Source of the DNA: Gamarada debralockiae
Lineage: Eukaryota; Ascomycota; Leotiomycetes; Helotiales; Hyphodiscaceae
Assembly: GCA_002803225.1 (NCBI GenBank)
Contig: NXFV01001492.1
Location: 154,059-218,058, forward strand
Reading direction: 5' to 3'
DNA: 64,000 nt
The translations under genes were made by a program, and so were the position numbers. Each line of letters begins with the position of its first letter. Position 1 is the first letter of the stretch. This document shows, one piece after another, positions 10,441-21,173 of this stretch. The notes below the pieces were generated by a model. It had not been told where the DNA came from and searched no databases. It saw only the letters and a program-made list of their open reading frames with translations.

Positions 10441-11282
10441 TTTGGATCGAGGCTTAGAGACTTTGAGCTTAGATGAATAGGTTAGATGACTACAAAAGCT
10501 GTGCGCAGCCCAGAAATTGATAAGCGGGGCGTAGCTGTTCAGCGAAGAGAGATAGTTCAACCTTTTTCGGCCATACGAGAGAAGTATGATTAGTAGATCG
10601 TGTCAGGTTGTTGGGGCAGAAACTCGTAGCTACATATCAACGATGCGTCCTAGAGCTGATAATACCACTAGACTGGTAGAGACAATAGGAATTGGTGCGT
10701 TAACTAATATGCTTTCGGCTTCACCTATCAATAGGTGGTCCTTTGGGGTCCGAAGACTGATTCATTCCTTTGTTGGCCTGTTGGTAAGTGTGCGGCCAGC
10801 TAAGGTGGCTGTGACGGTTCTCCCGGAACGTGATTGATTAGTCTGTGCGTAGCTTAGGAGAAAACCCTGCGCAGCGACAGTAGCTTCTTCTTATTCTTTA
10901 TCTGTTGTTCTAGTTAACAAAGTACTGTCTTGTTTGGTTATCTTGAAGTGCACCGTGACAGTTATAACGGGATTAAAATCGATCATTTTGGTGCGAAAAA
11001 GTGTACGAAAAAAAAGTCTTAGAACCTTTATTGCTTTACAACGCAACGAATGAAAAGAGTGTTTGCCATACTTAATTGGTTGCATAATTAAGCTCGATTT
11101 CTAAAATCAAGAATCAAGTTAATAGCAATCGTGGCGGTGAAGTTTTAAGGTGGTCAGAATTCGCGATTTTGGTGGCCGTGGTGGGGTCGTGCACGTGCCC
11201 GTTATGTTCTCACACACTCGTGTCGCGTCCACCTTTAAAATCGCGAAAGTCATCTCGACGAGAAGAACTCTGCAACATTAGG
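10441..11282. other. Intergenic region, nothing recognised
   Basis: Probably degraded upstream remains of the hydrolase plus the promoter of Elongin C. No frame has recognisable protein content. Confidence 0.45.
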
Positions 11283-11976
11283 ATGGCGACCTCAAGCCAG
11301 AACCAATCTCTGAGCAAATATGTGACTCTCATCTCCAGTGATGGATTTGAGTTTGTCGTTCTACGAGAGGCAGCTTGCGTAAGTGGCGCCATAAAGAGAA
11401 TGTTAGATCCAACGAGTGAGTCTTGAGTCTGCCTATCTCCAGACAAAGCTTCCGTCCCCAATTTGTACAGAATGGAGTGCTAAGACATACGAAATTGCAG
11501 GCAGATTCAAAGAGTCCACGACCGGCCGATGCGAGTTTGCTGAAATCAAGTACGTTCTCCCGTAAAGGAGCTTTCATTTTGGATACAGAGTCATATACAT
11601 GGCGGAAGTGGCATTGAGACCAATGGACCCCAAGAAAGTGGTGGGAAGAAGCAGAGTCAATGATTATATCAAATACACCGCTCACAGACCCACTTTCTCC
11701 TTCGGGAGCAAAGCAGCGACGCTGGATGAAGCCCAATACACTTGATCTGAGACCTGCTTTCTTTCCCCTCTCCGTGGTTATACTTCTGGGACAAAGGAGA
11801 TCGAAAAACTCAAACAGTTCACTGACTTTGGAAACAGCGGCATCGTCCTCGAGAAAGTTGCAGAGTACCTCTATTACAACCATAAGAACCGAAATCGCGA
11901 GGACGTACCTGATATGGACATACCACCGGAGTTGTGCTTGGAATTGTTGATGGCTGCGGACTATCTTGACTGCTAG
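11283..11976 (+). CDS. ELC1: Elongin C (Skp1/BTB-POZ fold)
   Basis: Three exons: 11283-11415, 11501-11549 and 11838-11976, giving 106 residues, the normal length. It is almost collinear with Elongin C throughout: YVTLISSDGFEFVVLREAAC, SGAIKRMLDPTS, a short 49-bp exon ending FAEI, then VLEKVAEYLYYNHKNR and MAADYLDC at the C-terminus. Elongin C is the adaptor that binds BC-box proteins and Cullin/Elongin B partners in ubiquitin ligases; it also binds Elongin A at RNA polymerase II. Introns are 85 and 288 bp. The second is long for this window and holds an antisense open frame with no recognisable content. Donors are GTGAGT and GTACGT. Confidence 0.93.
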
Positions 11977-12971
11977 ACGGCACGTTTCCTGATCCCTCCC
12001 CTACATTCAAAGCCTTGGCTAATCCTTTGATATGCAGTGCGATGAGAATTTATGTACGACATGACGAGCTACGACAGACAAGGCGTTGGAAGAGCACAGG
12101 ACGGAAGCAGGCTAGCTTGGATGGCGTTCAGAAACGGCTTTGCTCGAAATGAGAGACATGAATCTAACACGAAGATTTCAGCATGCGTGAGACTGTTCGC
12201 GAAAGAAAAGGCCCCATCTGAGCATATGCGTTCTTCCTCTTGCTTCCATGGGTCGAACGTATATAGATGATGGTAAATCGAGCATCCCTCATATTCAGCC
12301 TTTTTCTGCTTGTCCAAAGATTGTGGCTTTATTCCAGGGGAGACACTCACCCTCGTATATTGTTGTCAAGGATGACGAAAGCATAAGTCAAATTGATTTA
12401 TTGTTTGTGGATCGACGTTGCTGTCTTTCACTGGGGAAGCCTATCGCACGGCAAGAGTTGAAGCAGCCTCTAATCGCATTTTCACACCTGGCTTGTCTCT
12501 TAATTCCTGCAGGAGCTCCAAGCTTTGTTATGCAACTCTCATCATGTCAAAGCAGACTTGGTAGTTGGTTCTACGATGGTCGTTAAAATTGAGCTCCTTT
12601 ACATACATCTACTACGCTGCGATTTTCCAACTGGGCTTGAGGCCGGCAACTATGCTGCTAACCTCGCATCATACTTCAACTTCGAGTTGGGTTAGCGAGT
12701 TCCTCACATAACTTTTGTAATGCTCATAAGCTATATTTCATGTACGGGCAGCCTGACAAACGGCATTCGCCAAGTTAGTGTAAGACGAAACTGCCAGGCG
12801 CGGGGTATGGTTCGATCGGCATCTCTCGGTTTCTCGGGGAGAGGCTGGTATGAGATATTTATAAACCACATAGACCGACCCCGTTCAATTCCAGTCTCAA
12901 CAATTGTTCCCCCTCATTCAAACCATCAACCCAATCCCAATCCATCATCAAGCGAAGTCCTCAATACTCAA
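11977..12971. other. Intergenic region, nothing recognised
   Basis: No protein-like frame with supporting splice or motif evidence. The right end holds the promoter and CT/CA-rich leader of the small secreted-protein gene. Confidence 0.45.
12858..12865 (+). promoter_or_regulatory. TATA-like box (TTTATAAA)
   Basis: TTTATAAA lies about 110 bp before the ATG of the small secreted cysteine-rich protein and is followed by a CAAT/C-rich leader. Confidence 0.5.
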
Positions 12972-13222
12972 ATGCGTTTCTCCATCCTCGCCATCACAGC
13001 AGCTTCCGCCTGCAACACTGCTGCCGTATGTTCTGCCTGTCATTGCATTCAGCGTCGCTTTTGCTAACGTGGACTTGAAAGGATTGCAAAGGCAATCAAG
13101 TATGCTGCATAACGCACATTCCACCCCGCGGTGGTGGCACTTCAGGTACTAAATCTACGATATGCACTTCGCCTGACGACTCGTGTTGCCACCCAGGCTG
13201 TGTTTATACTGAGTGTAAGTAG
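12972..13222 (+). CDS. Small secreted cysteine-rich protein (effector-like)
   Basis: Two exons, 12972-13025 and 13082-13222, around a 56-bp intron with GTATGT donor, TGCTAAC branch site and GAAAG acceptor. The product has 64 residues. MRFSILAITAASACNTAA is a short signal peptide ending at the intron. The mature part (about 46 residues) has eight cysteines in the order C, CC, C, CC, C, C, enough for four disulfides. Neither exon alone forms a long reading frame, so this gene is easy to miss. No family is recognised; the pattern resembles fungal effectors, antimicrobial peptides or toxin-like knottins, but that is inference. The stop follows TECK; a GTAAGT overlaps the last two codons, so a third exon is possible. 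Confidence 0.72.
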
Positions 13223-13564
13223 AGAGGCGGAGGGTTTGATGGGATTGTTGTTGAAAGTGGCCCAAAGCAGAGAGATTTTGAGGGGTTGGATAGCTTTAGA
13301 CGAACGGCAACAATAAATAATTTCAGAGCAATATCAGTCAACTCCCTTTCTAGTCTCAAAGTAGTCTGAGGAGTTCGCTTCCTTCAATTACGTACTTGTG
13401 TTACAATATCTTGTGGAGGCAGCGACGAGGCTGTGGGCGGCCCTATGAACCTGCAGGGCTCTGAGCCGAATTTGTCAAAAGCGAGGCTTCCTCAGTATCT
13501 GCCTAATTGCAGCTCCCTCCCAAACCCGTCAATCAACTTCCTTTCAAAAGTTCCTTCTCCTCTC
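13223..13564. other. Short intergenic region, nothing recognised
   Basis: Terminator region of the small secreted protein and the unresolved 5' end of the HET pseudogene. Confidence 0.4.
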
Positions 13565-15400
13565 CTTCAACCAAATTCCTAATGCACCACGGGGCTCAAA
13601 CACTTTCCAATGTCGATCTCTTCTGTTCCCAGATTCAATCCGTATTCTCCAGCTCCAGCCACGCATCGACTCTTTGACAAACTCTCCCCAACGTCTATAT
13701 TACAACCTCATTCACACTACATTGTCCGAGTGCGATGTAGACCTTGTCAATCATTGCATCCCCTTGTCTTACGTTTGGGGATCAGGTGAGAACAAATAAG
13801 AGATCTTTGTTGACGGACAAGAGTTCGGTATGACACGTAACCTGTGTGGCGCGCTTTGCAACTTGCAAGAGGCAAAAAGGATTGTCCCGGCGTGGGCAGT
13901 CGCGATATGTATCAACCATCAAAATATCAAGGAGAGGAATTTCCAGGTTCGGATGATGGGCCAGGTTTACTCAATTGCGAGGCATATGGTGATTTATTTG
14001 GGCAAAGAGAGCGATCATATCGCCGAACTATTTCAACATCTATCCTGTTTGGATCGCAAAGAGAGAGCAAAGGCAATTCAAGCGATTCAAGAAGACGACA
14101 TGTCGTTTTTCAGCGCTCCAATCCAGGAAACCGTCTTCCTGGCCACGAAGGAGTTACTCAATCGGCCATGGTTCAATCGCAACTGGATCTTCCAAGTGTT
14201 GGTCCTTTCACGAGATCCCAGGGTACAATGTGACCGTTACCGGGTAAAATGGAAATCTCTGGTCGATTTCCTATAGGGTAAAAAGTTGGTTTCTGATATT
14301 CAGAAAGGGTCTCCCTCCCATCTCTCGCCAGAACACTATGAGCAAGACTTCAAACTTCTGGAATCTCTGAATGGTGCACGCGTCCAATATAGCAAGCTAT
14401 GGTAGGAGGGAAATCTCGACTGACTCTCTACAAGATATTGCGATCTCGTCACAGAGTTGGGATGACAGATCCTTGTGATATGGTCTTTAGTTACATGGGC
14501 GTTGCAGGCCTACCTCTACCCGGTCGTACTCCTTATGCATTCTTAGCAGTGGATTACATCAAAAATGCCGTAGAAGTATTCATGGGCTCCGCAATGACGA
14601 TCATTCGTTAGGTCATTTTTGCATCTTTCCATACGCACAAATACACCAGCACCTCGTCGCGAGTCCAAGGTCTCCCATCTTAGGCACCCAACTAGACTAT
14701 CAATCCATTGAACAATCCCACATATTATCTACGAAACTAGGAACTACAGCCCCGAGAGACAAGGCCCAAAACGCCCCGCATCATTCAGATAAGGTTCACT
14801 ACTGGATCCCAGATTCCAATCTCCTCGCAATTATACCCCAAGACTTAGATACCATCACCAGTACCAGCATGGAATTCCTTGGGCCTCCAATTCTCTCATA
14901 AGTCTTTGTGCTATGGAGCATATATTCTCCGATGACTTCTCCTCATTCCACGACAGGATTCAAAAAATTTGGTGTGAACGCGACCACGCAGGACCCTCCA
15001 AAGCCCTCAAATTTTTCTGAATACTGTACAATGAGGTCTACGACCTTTATTACCGAGCCATACGTCCCATCGTTCTTTGTAGGCCCAAGACAAAATTGAC
15101 AGGGAGTGAAGAAAGGCACGCAGATACCATACTAGAAAGGAATCCGAAGCCGATGGCGAGCCTGTGGAATTGGCAAACATGCTCTTCTTACATACTTTCA
15201 AGAAGAAGAGTCGTTCAATTCTCGCCGGACGTCGAATTGCACTGTTCGAGACCCGGGGGAAGAAAAGGGAGGGGGGGGGGGGGGGGGTTCCTACGACAGC
15301 TGAAGCCCGGGATATACAGGTGACTTTCAATTACAGCGGGAGATGGAGCTCTTGGGTGAATCTTTCATTTTCGGGCGCAAAGACTTGCAGACTGAAGACT
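13565..15400 (+). pseudogene. HET-domain protein pseudogene
   Basis: One plus-strand frame from about 13565 reads as the start of a HET (heterokaryon incompatibility) protein: DSIRILQLQP, CIPLSYVWGSGENK, a TAA at 13797-13799, then EIFVDGQEFGMTRNLCGAL, AICINHQNI, ERNFQVRMMGQVYSIA, YLGKESD and NRPWFNRNWIFQVL. A TAG ends that block at 14274-14276. The next conserved block, RHRVGMTDPCDMVFSYMGVA (14448-14507), is in another frame. More degenerate pieces run to about 15,400. Intact HET proteins trigger cell death after fusion of incompatible hyphae; the intact relative at 61402-63334 shows the expected layout. At least two stops and one frameshift make this non-functional. Confidence 0.8.
15271..15287 (+). 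repeat. Poly-G run of 17
   Basis: Seventeen consecutive G residues inside the HET pseudogene, preceded by a purine-rich GGGGGAAGAAAAGGGA stretch. Such a run can form a G-quadruplex and is also a common assembly-error site. Confidence 0.9.
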
Positions 15401-16278
15401 ACTCTCACGTAAATGACATTCCGACCCAAAACTGGTCTCTGGTGGTCCATTAGTCATCTACCTGGCCATTGTTATCTACGAAGACGAGAATGTGGATTCG
15501 CTTACGTGCCTCCTAATTTCTGGCATCGCTCGAACTGTGCGGGCTGGATTAGGTCTTGCTGTCGTTGTTGCAAGTACATCATGCCGTGACTTCCGTTAAA
15601 CGGAGTTAGTGACTTACCAACTTTGCAATCTTACCATGTAGTTAATGGATGGTAGTTCAAGAAGATCCCAAGAATAGATGTGCTTGTATTTGCTCTGGCC
15701 TCCGATGACAACTATTTTTGTATTAAATATGAGGTTCTTTCATCTCCAAGAGACCGTCCGAACAGACAAGAGAACTCTATCGTGGGCTTTTACCTATCAA
15801 CGAGTGTGGGAACAGCCTCTTCCATCAATGACAAGTGCTTGACGACCACGAGCTTCATCCGTGCAGACTCGGAAGCAACAATTCTAAGTCCCAATTCGTC
15901 CAATTCCATGGTCCACTTTCCAAACATAAACACCATGCCTCTGTCCCAGAAGCGCTCTTTTCGTAAGTTCTTCTCCAAAAGCCAGGGCAATCTGTAGGAG
16001 CACAGTATCTCTCCAATTGAGTGTGAATGATTCCGCCATCGAAGGTGAAGGAGTCCTCATCTGTGCCCTGGCCCGGCATTTCGGTAATACCACTGTCAAG
16101 GACCGCTGTAGAAAGTTTATGGATCAAGGTGGTCGCTTTCATACACTACAACTTCTCAAAGGGTCGGGGAAAGTCTGTTGACGTTCTCGAGCGGGACTCT
16201 TTCCCAGTACGGAAATGAATATATCAGCCTCGTTTGCTACAGATTAAACATTACACACTCAACCACATCCACAGCCAG
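15401..16278. other. Unassigned region between two pseudogenes
   Basis: Minus-strand frames of 66-95 codons at 15790-16142 overlap each other in different phases and have no motif I recognise. They may be remnants of another gene, but this cannot be supported. Confidence 0.4.
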
Positions 16279-17123
16279 TTAGTGCTCTCCCGGCTCATAG
16301 CTCTGCTCATTCCCCGGTAAGTCGTGCCGTTCGCCCAACTCGTAGTGTTGTGTCTCCTGTGTCTCATTCACTTGTAACTCGGGTTTTGCAAATCCACAGC
16401 CATCCGAAAATGCGGCCCCAACAGGCTGGTACGGCGGCCCGCTGGTTGCAGGGACAGCCTTGGTACGACGATGGCGCTGCCAGCAGAAAGAAGCCTGTGA
16501 TAGATGCGGCGATCAAAAAGATGGGTATGCTGATTCTGATGACGACTTCGGCCCTGCTGCTGAAGCTGGACGGCTTGGGGGTGGAAGTGGGGCTTCCCGT
16601 GGGCTCGAGGTAGTTGGAGAGGTGGAAAAGGGGGAGGAGCTGCTAGTTTGAGAGGTAGTTGATGTAGTCATGTTGAAGTAATGGCTGCCGAAGCCAGTAG
16701 TGAGGTTATCGTCCGTTCCTCCCCAAATTTGGAGATAAAAGACAGGTGTAGTAATGAGGTTGAGCGTCGTCGCAACCTGCCAAGTAAAGGAGGTTTCTTG
16801 TTGTTCCGAATCAGAGTTGCTGCCCGTTGTGGAAGAACTTATAAAAGTCCAGAGGGCTGGAAGGTAGAGCGTATACCTAGGTCACCGGATCGCCTCCGAC
16901 CAGTTTGTTTTGCACCAAGAAAAGCTGGTAGCTCGAATAGTTGCTGATCCATTGTATTGTTCTTGATGAGCTGAGAGACCAGACAAGGTTACCGGTAAAG
17001 TTCCTAGTCGGGCCAGACGGCGGAGGAATCATAAACGTGTTCTGCTGGGTTTCTACTTCCGAGGAGACAAGACAGGGTAAGACAGAGGAGAGGATGGAGA
17101 ATGAAGTAGAAATCCATCATCAT
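16279..17123 (-). pseudogene. Single-pass membrane glycoprotein pseudogene (frameshifted)
   Basis: Read right to left, the pieces form a typical fungal extracellular/transmembrane glycoprotein. They are a signal peptide (MMMDFYFILHPLLCLTLSCL, ATG at 17123), SSEVETQQNTFMIPPPSGP, FTGNLVWSLSSSRTIQWIS, QNKLVGGDPVT, YTLYLPALW, SFTWQVATTLNL, YLQIW, GSHYFNMT, a Ser/Thr-rich stalk, a hydrophobic segment (IPIFLIAASITGFFLL) and a cytosolic tail with PELQVNETQETQHYELGE. Successive pieces lie in different frames: a one-base shift after the signal peptide, a 4-base insertion near 16875-16880, and further shifts in the stalk and at the end of the membrane segment. Introns do not explain these junctions. 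The intact family is common in filamentous ascomycetes and has no known function. Confidence 0.7.
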
Positions 17124-18444
17124 CGAAATATACGCCTTGAAACAGAGATTTGAAGCTCAAGATGGATAGCCCTCAAGAAGATGGAAGTGATCCCGTCAGT
17201 ACGAGTATTTTGAAGGACTTTAGAGACATAGAATTGGCACACTTGCAAACACAGCATATGGCTGAGTATCTCTACCTATTCTAAATAAAGCAAGGATTTC
17301 GGTGGTAGTTGTTACACAACTTCGCATGATCGTATCGTGGGTGCGGAAAAGAGACCTTCTTCCACTGTTTGCTGGCCTGTCTGACTGTGGCCAGATGGCG
17401 TGAGCCCCGTGAGTATGGGCTGGTGTCGGTATTTTGTGATTACTCATAAAAAGTATTTGAACAAGGAGAGTGCAGGGGGGAAGGCTTGAATGTCGTCCAG
17501 CGATGAAAGTGGCTTGAAAGGAGGCAGCCGAAAATCCAAAAAATCACTCAAGGAGTGGAGTCCTTGGTGAGAGTCGAGTCTGGATCCAACAACATATGTG
17601 AAGGTATCGTTATAAGATTCAAAGTTGGATGCAACAGAGCATCTGAGACGTGGGTTGCAATCAGGTCGCCTGAACCGGGCGGCAGTCTCGCAGAAGAAGA
17701 ACATTCCCATCTTTAAGATTGCTCAGGATTTGGAGAGTTGAGGATTTGACCTGTGGAGACGCGAAGTATGAAAAGAAGTAGGCACGAACAAGCGATATGT
17801 CAGGTGCCAGTTACGTGTGGATTACACGGCAATCCTAAGAGTAAAAAAGAACAAAGGTCACGGTATTTCCGGGTTTAAAGTTTAGGTATAAAATTGAGTG
17901 AGCGAGTGAGGTTTGAGCAACCCGAAGTCAAAGACAGAAGGTTCAACGCGCTAACTGGCTAGCCCCTGAAAATCGAAATCCAGGTTCTGCAAAATCTTTT
18001 CGGTGCAACCAAACCGCGAACACAAAAAAGGAGAGACATGGGATGAATATTCCACGAGCTCTCCATTTAGAAGGAGGGACAAGAATATTAAATTTCCATC
18101 TCCTAGGATTATTCTTATCAAGATAACCAACGGCAGATGACCGATTATTGGCGGGGTAGATTTAACTCGCGGCTTTTAATGCCGGGTCTTCAACGCCAGG
18201 ATGTCAATCCCAGCTTGGCCTGGCATACAAGCGTGCATGCAAACTTGACCCCATGGCACCTTCCAAAGTAAGCTTTTGATTTCATGTAACGTGCAACTGA
18301 TAACATGTGTACTTGGACGATCGCAATTTAGTTTCAATCCCCGCACAGAAGCCGTTTTCTATATTTTCATGATGGCCCCCGCAAAAGCCACAAACGCCCT
18401 GTGGCGTCTTTCACTAATACCCCTAATTTTTCTTGCCAGTCAAT
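17124..18444. other. Intergenic region, nothing recognised
   Basis: About 1.3 kb without a coding signal. The right end is the promoter of the GH92 gene. An in-frame upstream ATG at 18369 is not linked to the GH92 signal peptide. Confidence 0.5.
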
Positions 18445-21173
18445 ATGGCAGTAATTCGCTCTTTGGCTATGCTTTTGGTTTCAGTTTCCATTAATCACGT
18501 CATTGCTCAGAATTCTAAGAATTCGACGTACGATGTTCTGCAATATGTTGATCAATTGATTGGAAGTAGCAATGGGGGTGAGTTATTGACCAATCTCGCC
18601 CAGAGTCTGGTGCTGATGAGACTGTTTAGGAAACGTCTTTCCTGGTGCCACACTACCATATGGTATGTGACCTGAATGCGATCAAATAGTCAAGTCTCAC
18701 AGAATCGCAGGGATGGCCAAGGCCGTCGCCGACACAGATTCTGGCAGCAACCAAGGAGGATTCACCATGGATGGCTCCAACATTACTGGATTTTCATCCA
18801 TGCATGACTCTGGCACTGGGGGATCGCCTTCTCTCGGAAACTTTGCTTTGTTCCCGTATGCCGGATGTGCTGGCGACGATGTCGATGGATGCCAGTATCC
18901 GAAGAAATCCAGAAAGATCGCGTTCGATAATTCCTCTGTCAAGGCCTCGCCAGGTTATTTTGGTGTCACCTTGAATTCCGGAATATCAGTCGACATGACC
19001 ACCACTCAACACACATCACTCTTTCGATTTAAGTTTCCAGCTGCCGACTCAAGTGGAAATGCCTCCAGTCCTCTCATCCTCATGGACTTGACAGATCTGT
19101 CTGACTCACGTCAAGATAATGGAACCATCACTGTGGATGCTGATACGGGAAGAATCACTGGAAATGCGCGATTCCTTCCCAGTTTTGGTAGCGGCAATTA
19201 TATCGCTTACTTTTGTGCAGACTTCTCGGGAGCTCCTCTTCGAGACAATGGCATCTTTGTCAACAGTCGGGCGAGCACTGATGTCAAAACTTTGACCATC
19301 TCTCGTTCTATCAATGGCTATCCACTTCCAGGAGGAGCATTCAATCGTTTCCAAAATGCAGGTGACACCATCTTGGCAAGAGTTGGAGTGAGCTTGATCA
19401 GCAGCAACCAGGCATGCTCGAGCGCTGAATCGGAGATCCCTTCGTATGATTTTAAGAGTGTCCAGACTGCAGCAGAGACGATGTGGAGGGACAAGATCAG
19501 CCCGATCAAGGCCTCCACCACTGGAGTAGATGTATCCACTTTGACCAATTTCTACAGTGGAATCTACAGGACCATGGTCAATCCCCAGAACTATACTGGC
19601 GAGAATCCACTCTGGGAGAGCGATGAGCCGTATTTCGACTCTTTCTACTGTATATGGGACTTGTTCAGATCTCAGATTCCATTTTTGACAGTACTGGATC
19701 CAGCCACTGTTGCACAACAAATCCGCTCACTCATAGATACCTATGAACACGAGGGCTGGCTGCCAGATTGTAGGATGAGTCTGAACAAGGGTTACACCCA
19801 AGGCAAGAATCCGAATAAGCACGTGCATTGATCATGTTCTAACCTAGATAGGCGGTTCGAACGCTGATAACGTTCTTGGAGATGCGTATCTCAAAGGAAT
19901 TTCAGATGGAATCGACTGGGACAGTGGCTACGCAGCCGTTGTGAAAGACGCTGAAGTCGAGCCATATGACTGGTGCTGTGAAGGAAGAGGTGGATTAGAC
20001 AGCTGGAAGGCCCTTGGATACATCCCCGTGCAGGACTTTGACTACAAAGGCTTTGGGACCATGACGCGGAGTCTTTCTCGAACACTCGAGTACAGTTACA
20101 ACGACTTCGTCATTGCCCAAATCGCGTCTGGGCTTGGAGGAAAGGAAAATGATGTGGAGAAATACATCTCTCGCAGTGGAAACTGGAAGAATCTTTTCCT
20201 GGCGTCCCAAACTTCATCTTTCGCCAACGGAACCGACACTGGGTTTGAGGGTTTCTTCCAACCCAGGTTCTTGAATAAGACCTTTGGCTTTCAAGACCCT
20301 TTGAAGTGTAGCAATATCGACACGAACCCGAACAGTGTGTGCTCGCTTCAAAACACTGGCTCTGAAACCTTTGAGAGTAGCATCTGGGAGTATTCATTGT
20401 AAGTTTCCCATCTTATTTCCGCCGACTGAGCCACTGACTATCAAAGCTTTGTTCCCCATGATCAAGCAACCCTGATCACAACATTTGGAGGACCTGCAGC
20501 CTTCGTCGAACGTCTTAACTTCCTCCACGATCAAGACATCACCTACATCGGCAATGAGCCAGCGTTCCTCACCGTCTTCCAATACCACTATGCAGGAAGA
20601 CCAGCGCTCTCTGCACTTAGGTCGCACTTCTACATTCCCGCTTTCTTCGCGCCGACCGATGCAGGTCTTCCAGGAAATGACGATAGTGGAGCAATGGGAT
20701 CGTTCGTTGCGTTCTCAATGATGGGAATTTTCCCCAACCCAGGCCAAGATGTCTACCTCATCATCCCCCCATACTTCGAAAGTGTCTCAATCACGTCCCC
20801 TCTCACTGGAAAGACTGCAACAATTAGAAACGTAAACTTCGACCCCACGTACAAGAATGTCTACATTCAATCAGCAACTCTTAACGGAGAACCGTACTCC
20901 AAGAATTGGATTGATCACTCTTTCTTCACCGAGGGCAAGGAGTTGGTCCTGACTTTGGGTGCAACGGAGAGTGCTTGGGGAACGGCTGTTGCCGACTTGC
21001 CGCCTAGTTTGGGTACTTATGAAGGCTTTGGGAATTATACTGGGAACTCCACTGCTGCGAGTAAACATCGGAGAAGGGCTGTCAGGTTTGCTGAAGTTGA
21101 TTTGTACTCGGAGCATATGGCGACATTGTCAAAGACAGGAGGAGCATACTGGGCTGAGCCGGAAGGAAAGTGA
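18445..21173 (+). CDS. GH92 alpha-1,2-mannosidase, secreted
   Basis: Five exons: 18445-18577, 18630-18662, 18711-19802, 19852-20398 and 20447-21173, giving 843 residues in phase. A signal peptide (MAVIRSLAMLLVSVSINHVIA) starts at the ATG at 18445. The sequence follows glycoside hydrolase family 92: NVFPGATLPYGMAKA, GFSSMHDSGTGG, MVNPQNYTGEN, FYCIWDLFRSQIP, GYTQGGSNADNVLGDAY, and the C-terminal GNDDSGAMGSFVAFSMMG. GH92 enzymes are calcium-dependent exo-mannosidases acting on glycoproteins or wall mannan. Exon 2 is only 33 bp. The third intron has a GC-AG boundary (GCAAGA...GATAG), required to keep the conserved TQGGSNAD motif. Several N-glycosylation sequons fit secretion. Confidence 0.93.

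Noticed and set aside
15680..15997. Overlapping frames on both strands at 15.7-16.2 kb
   Set aside because: No motif, no splice support, and the two strands are equally open; left as unassigned.
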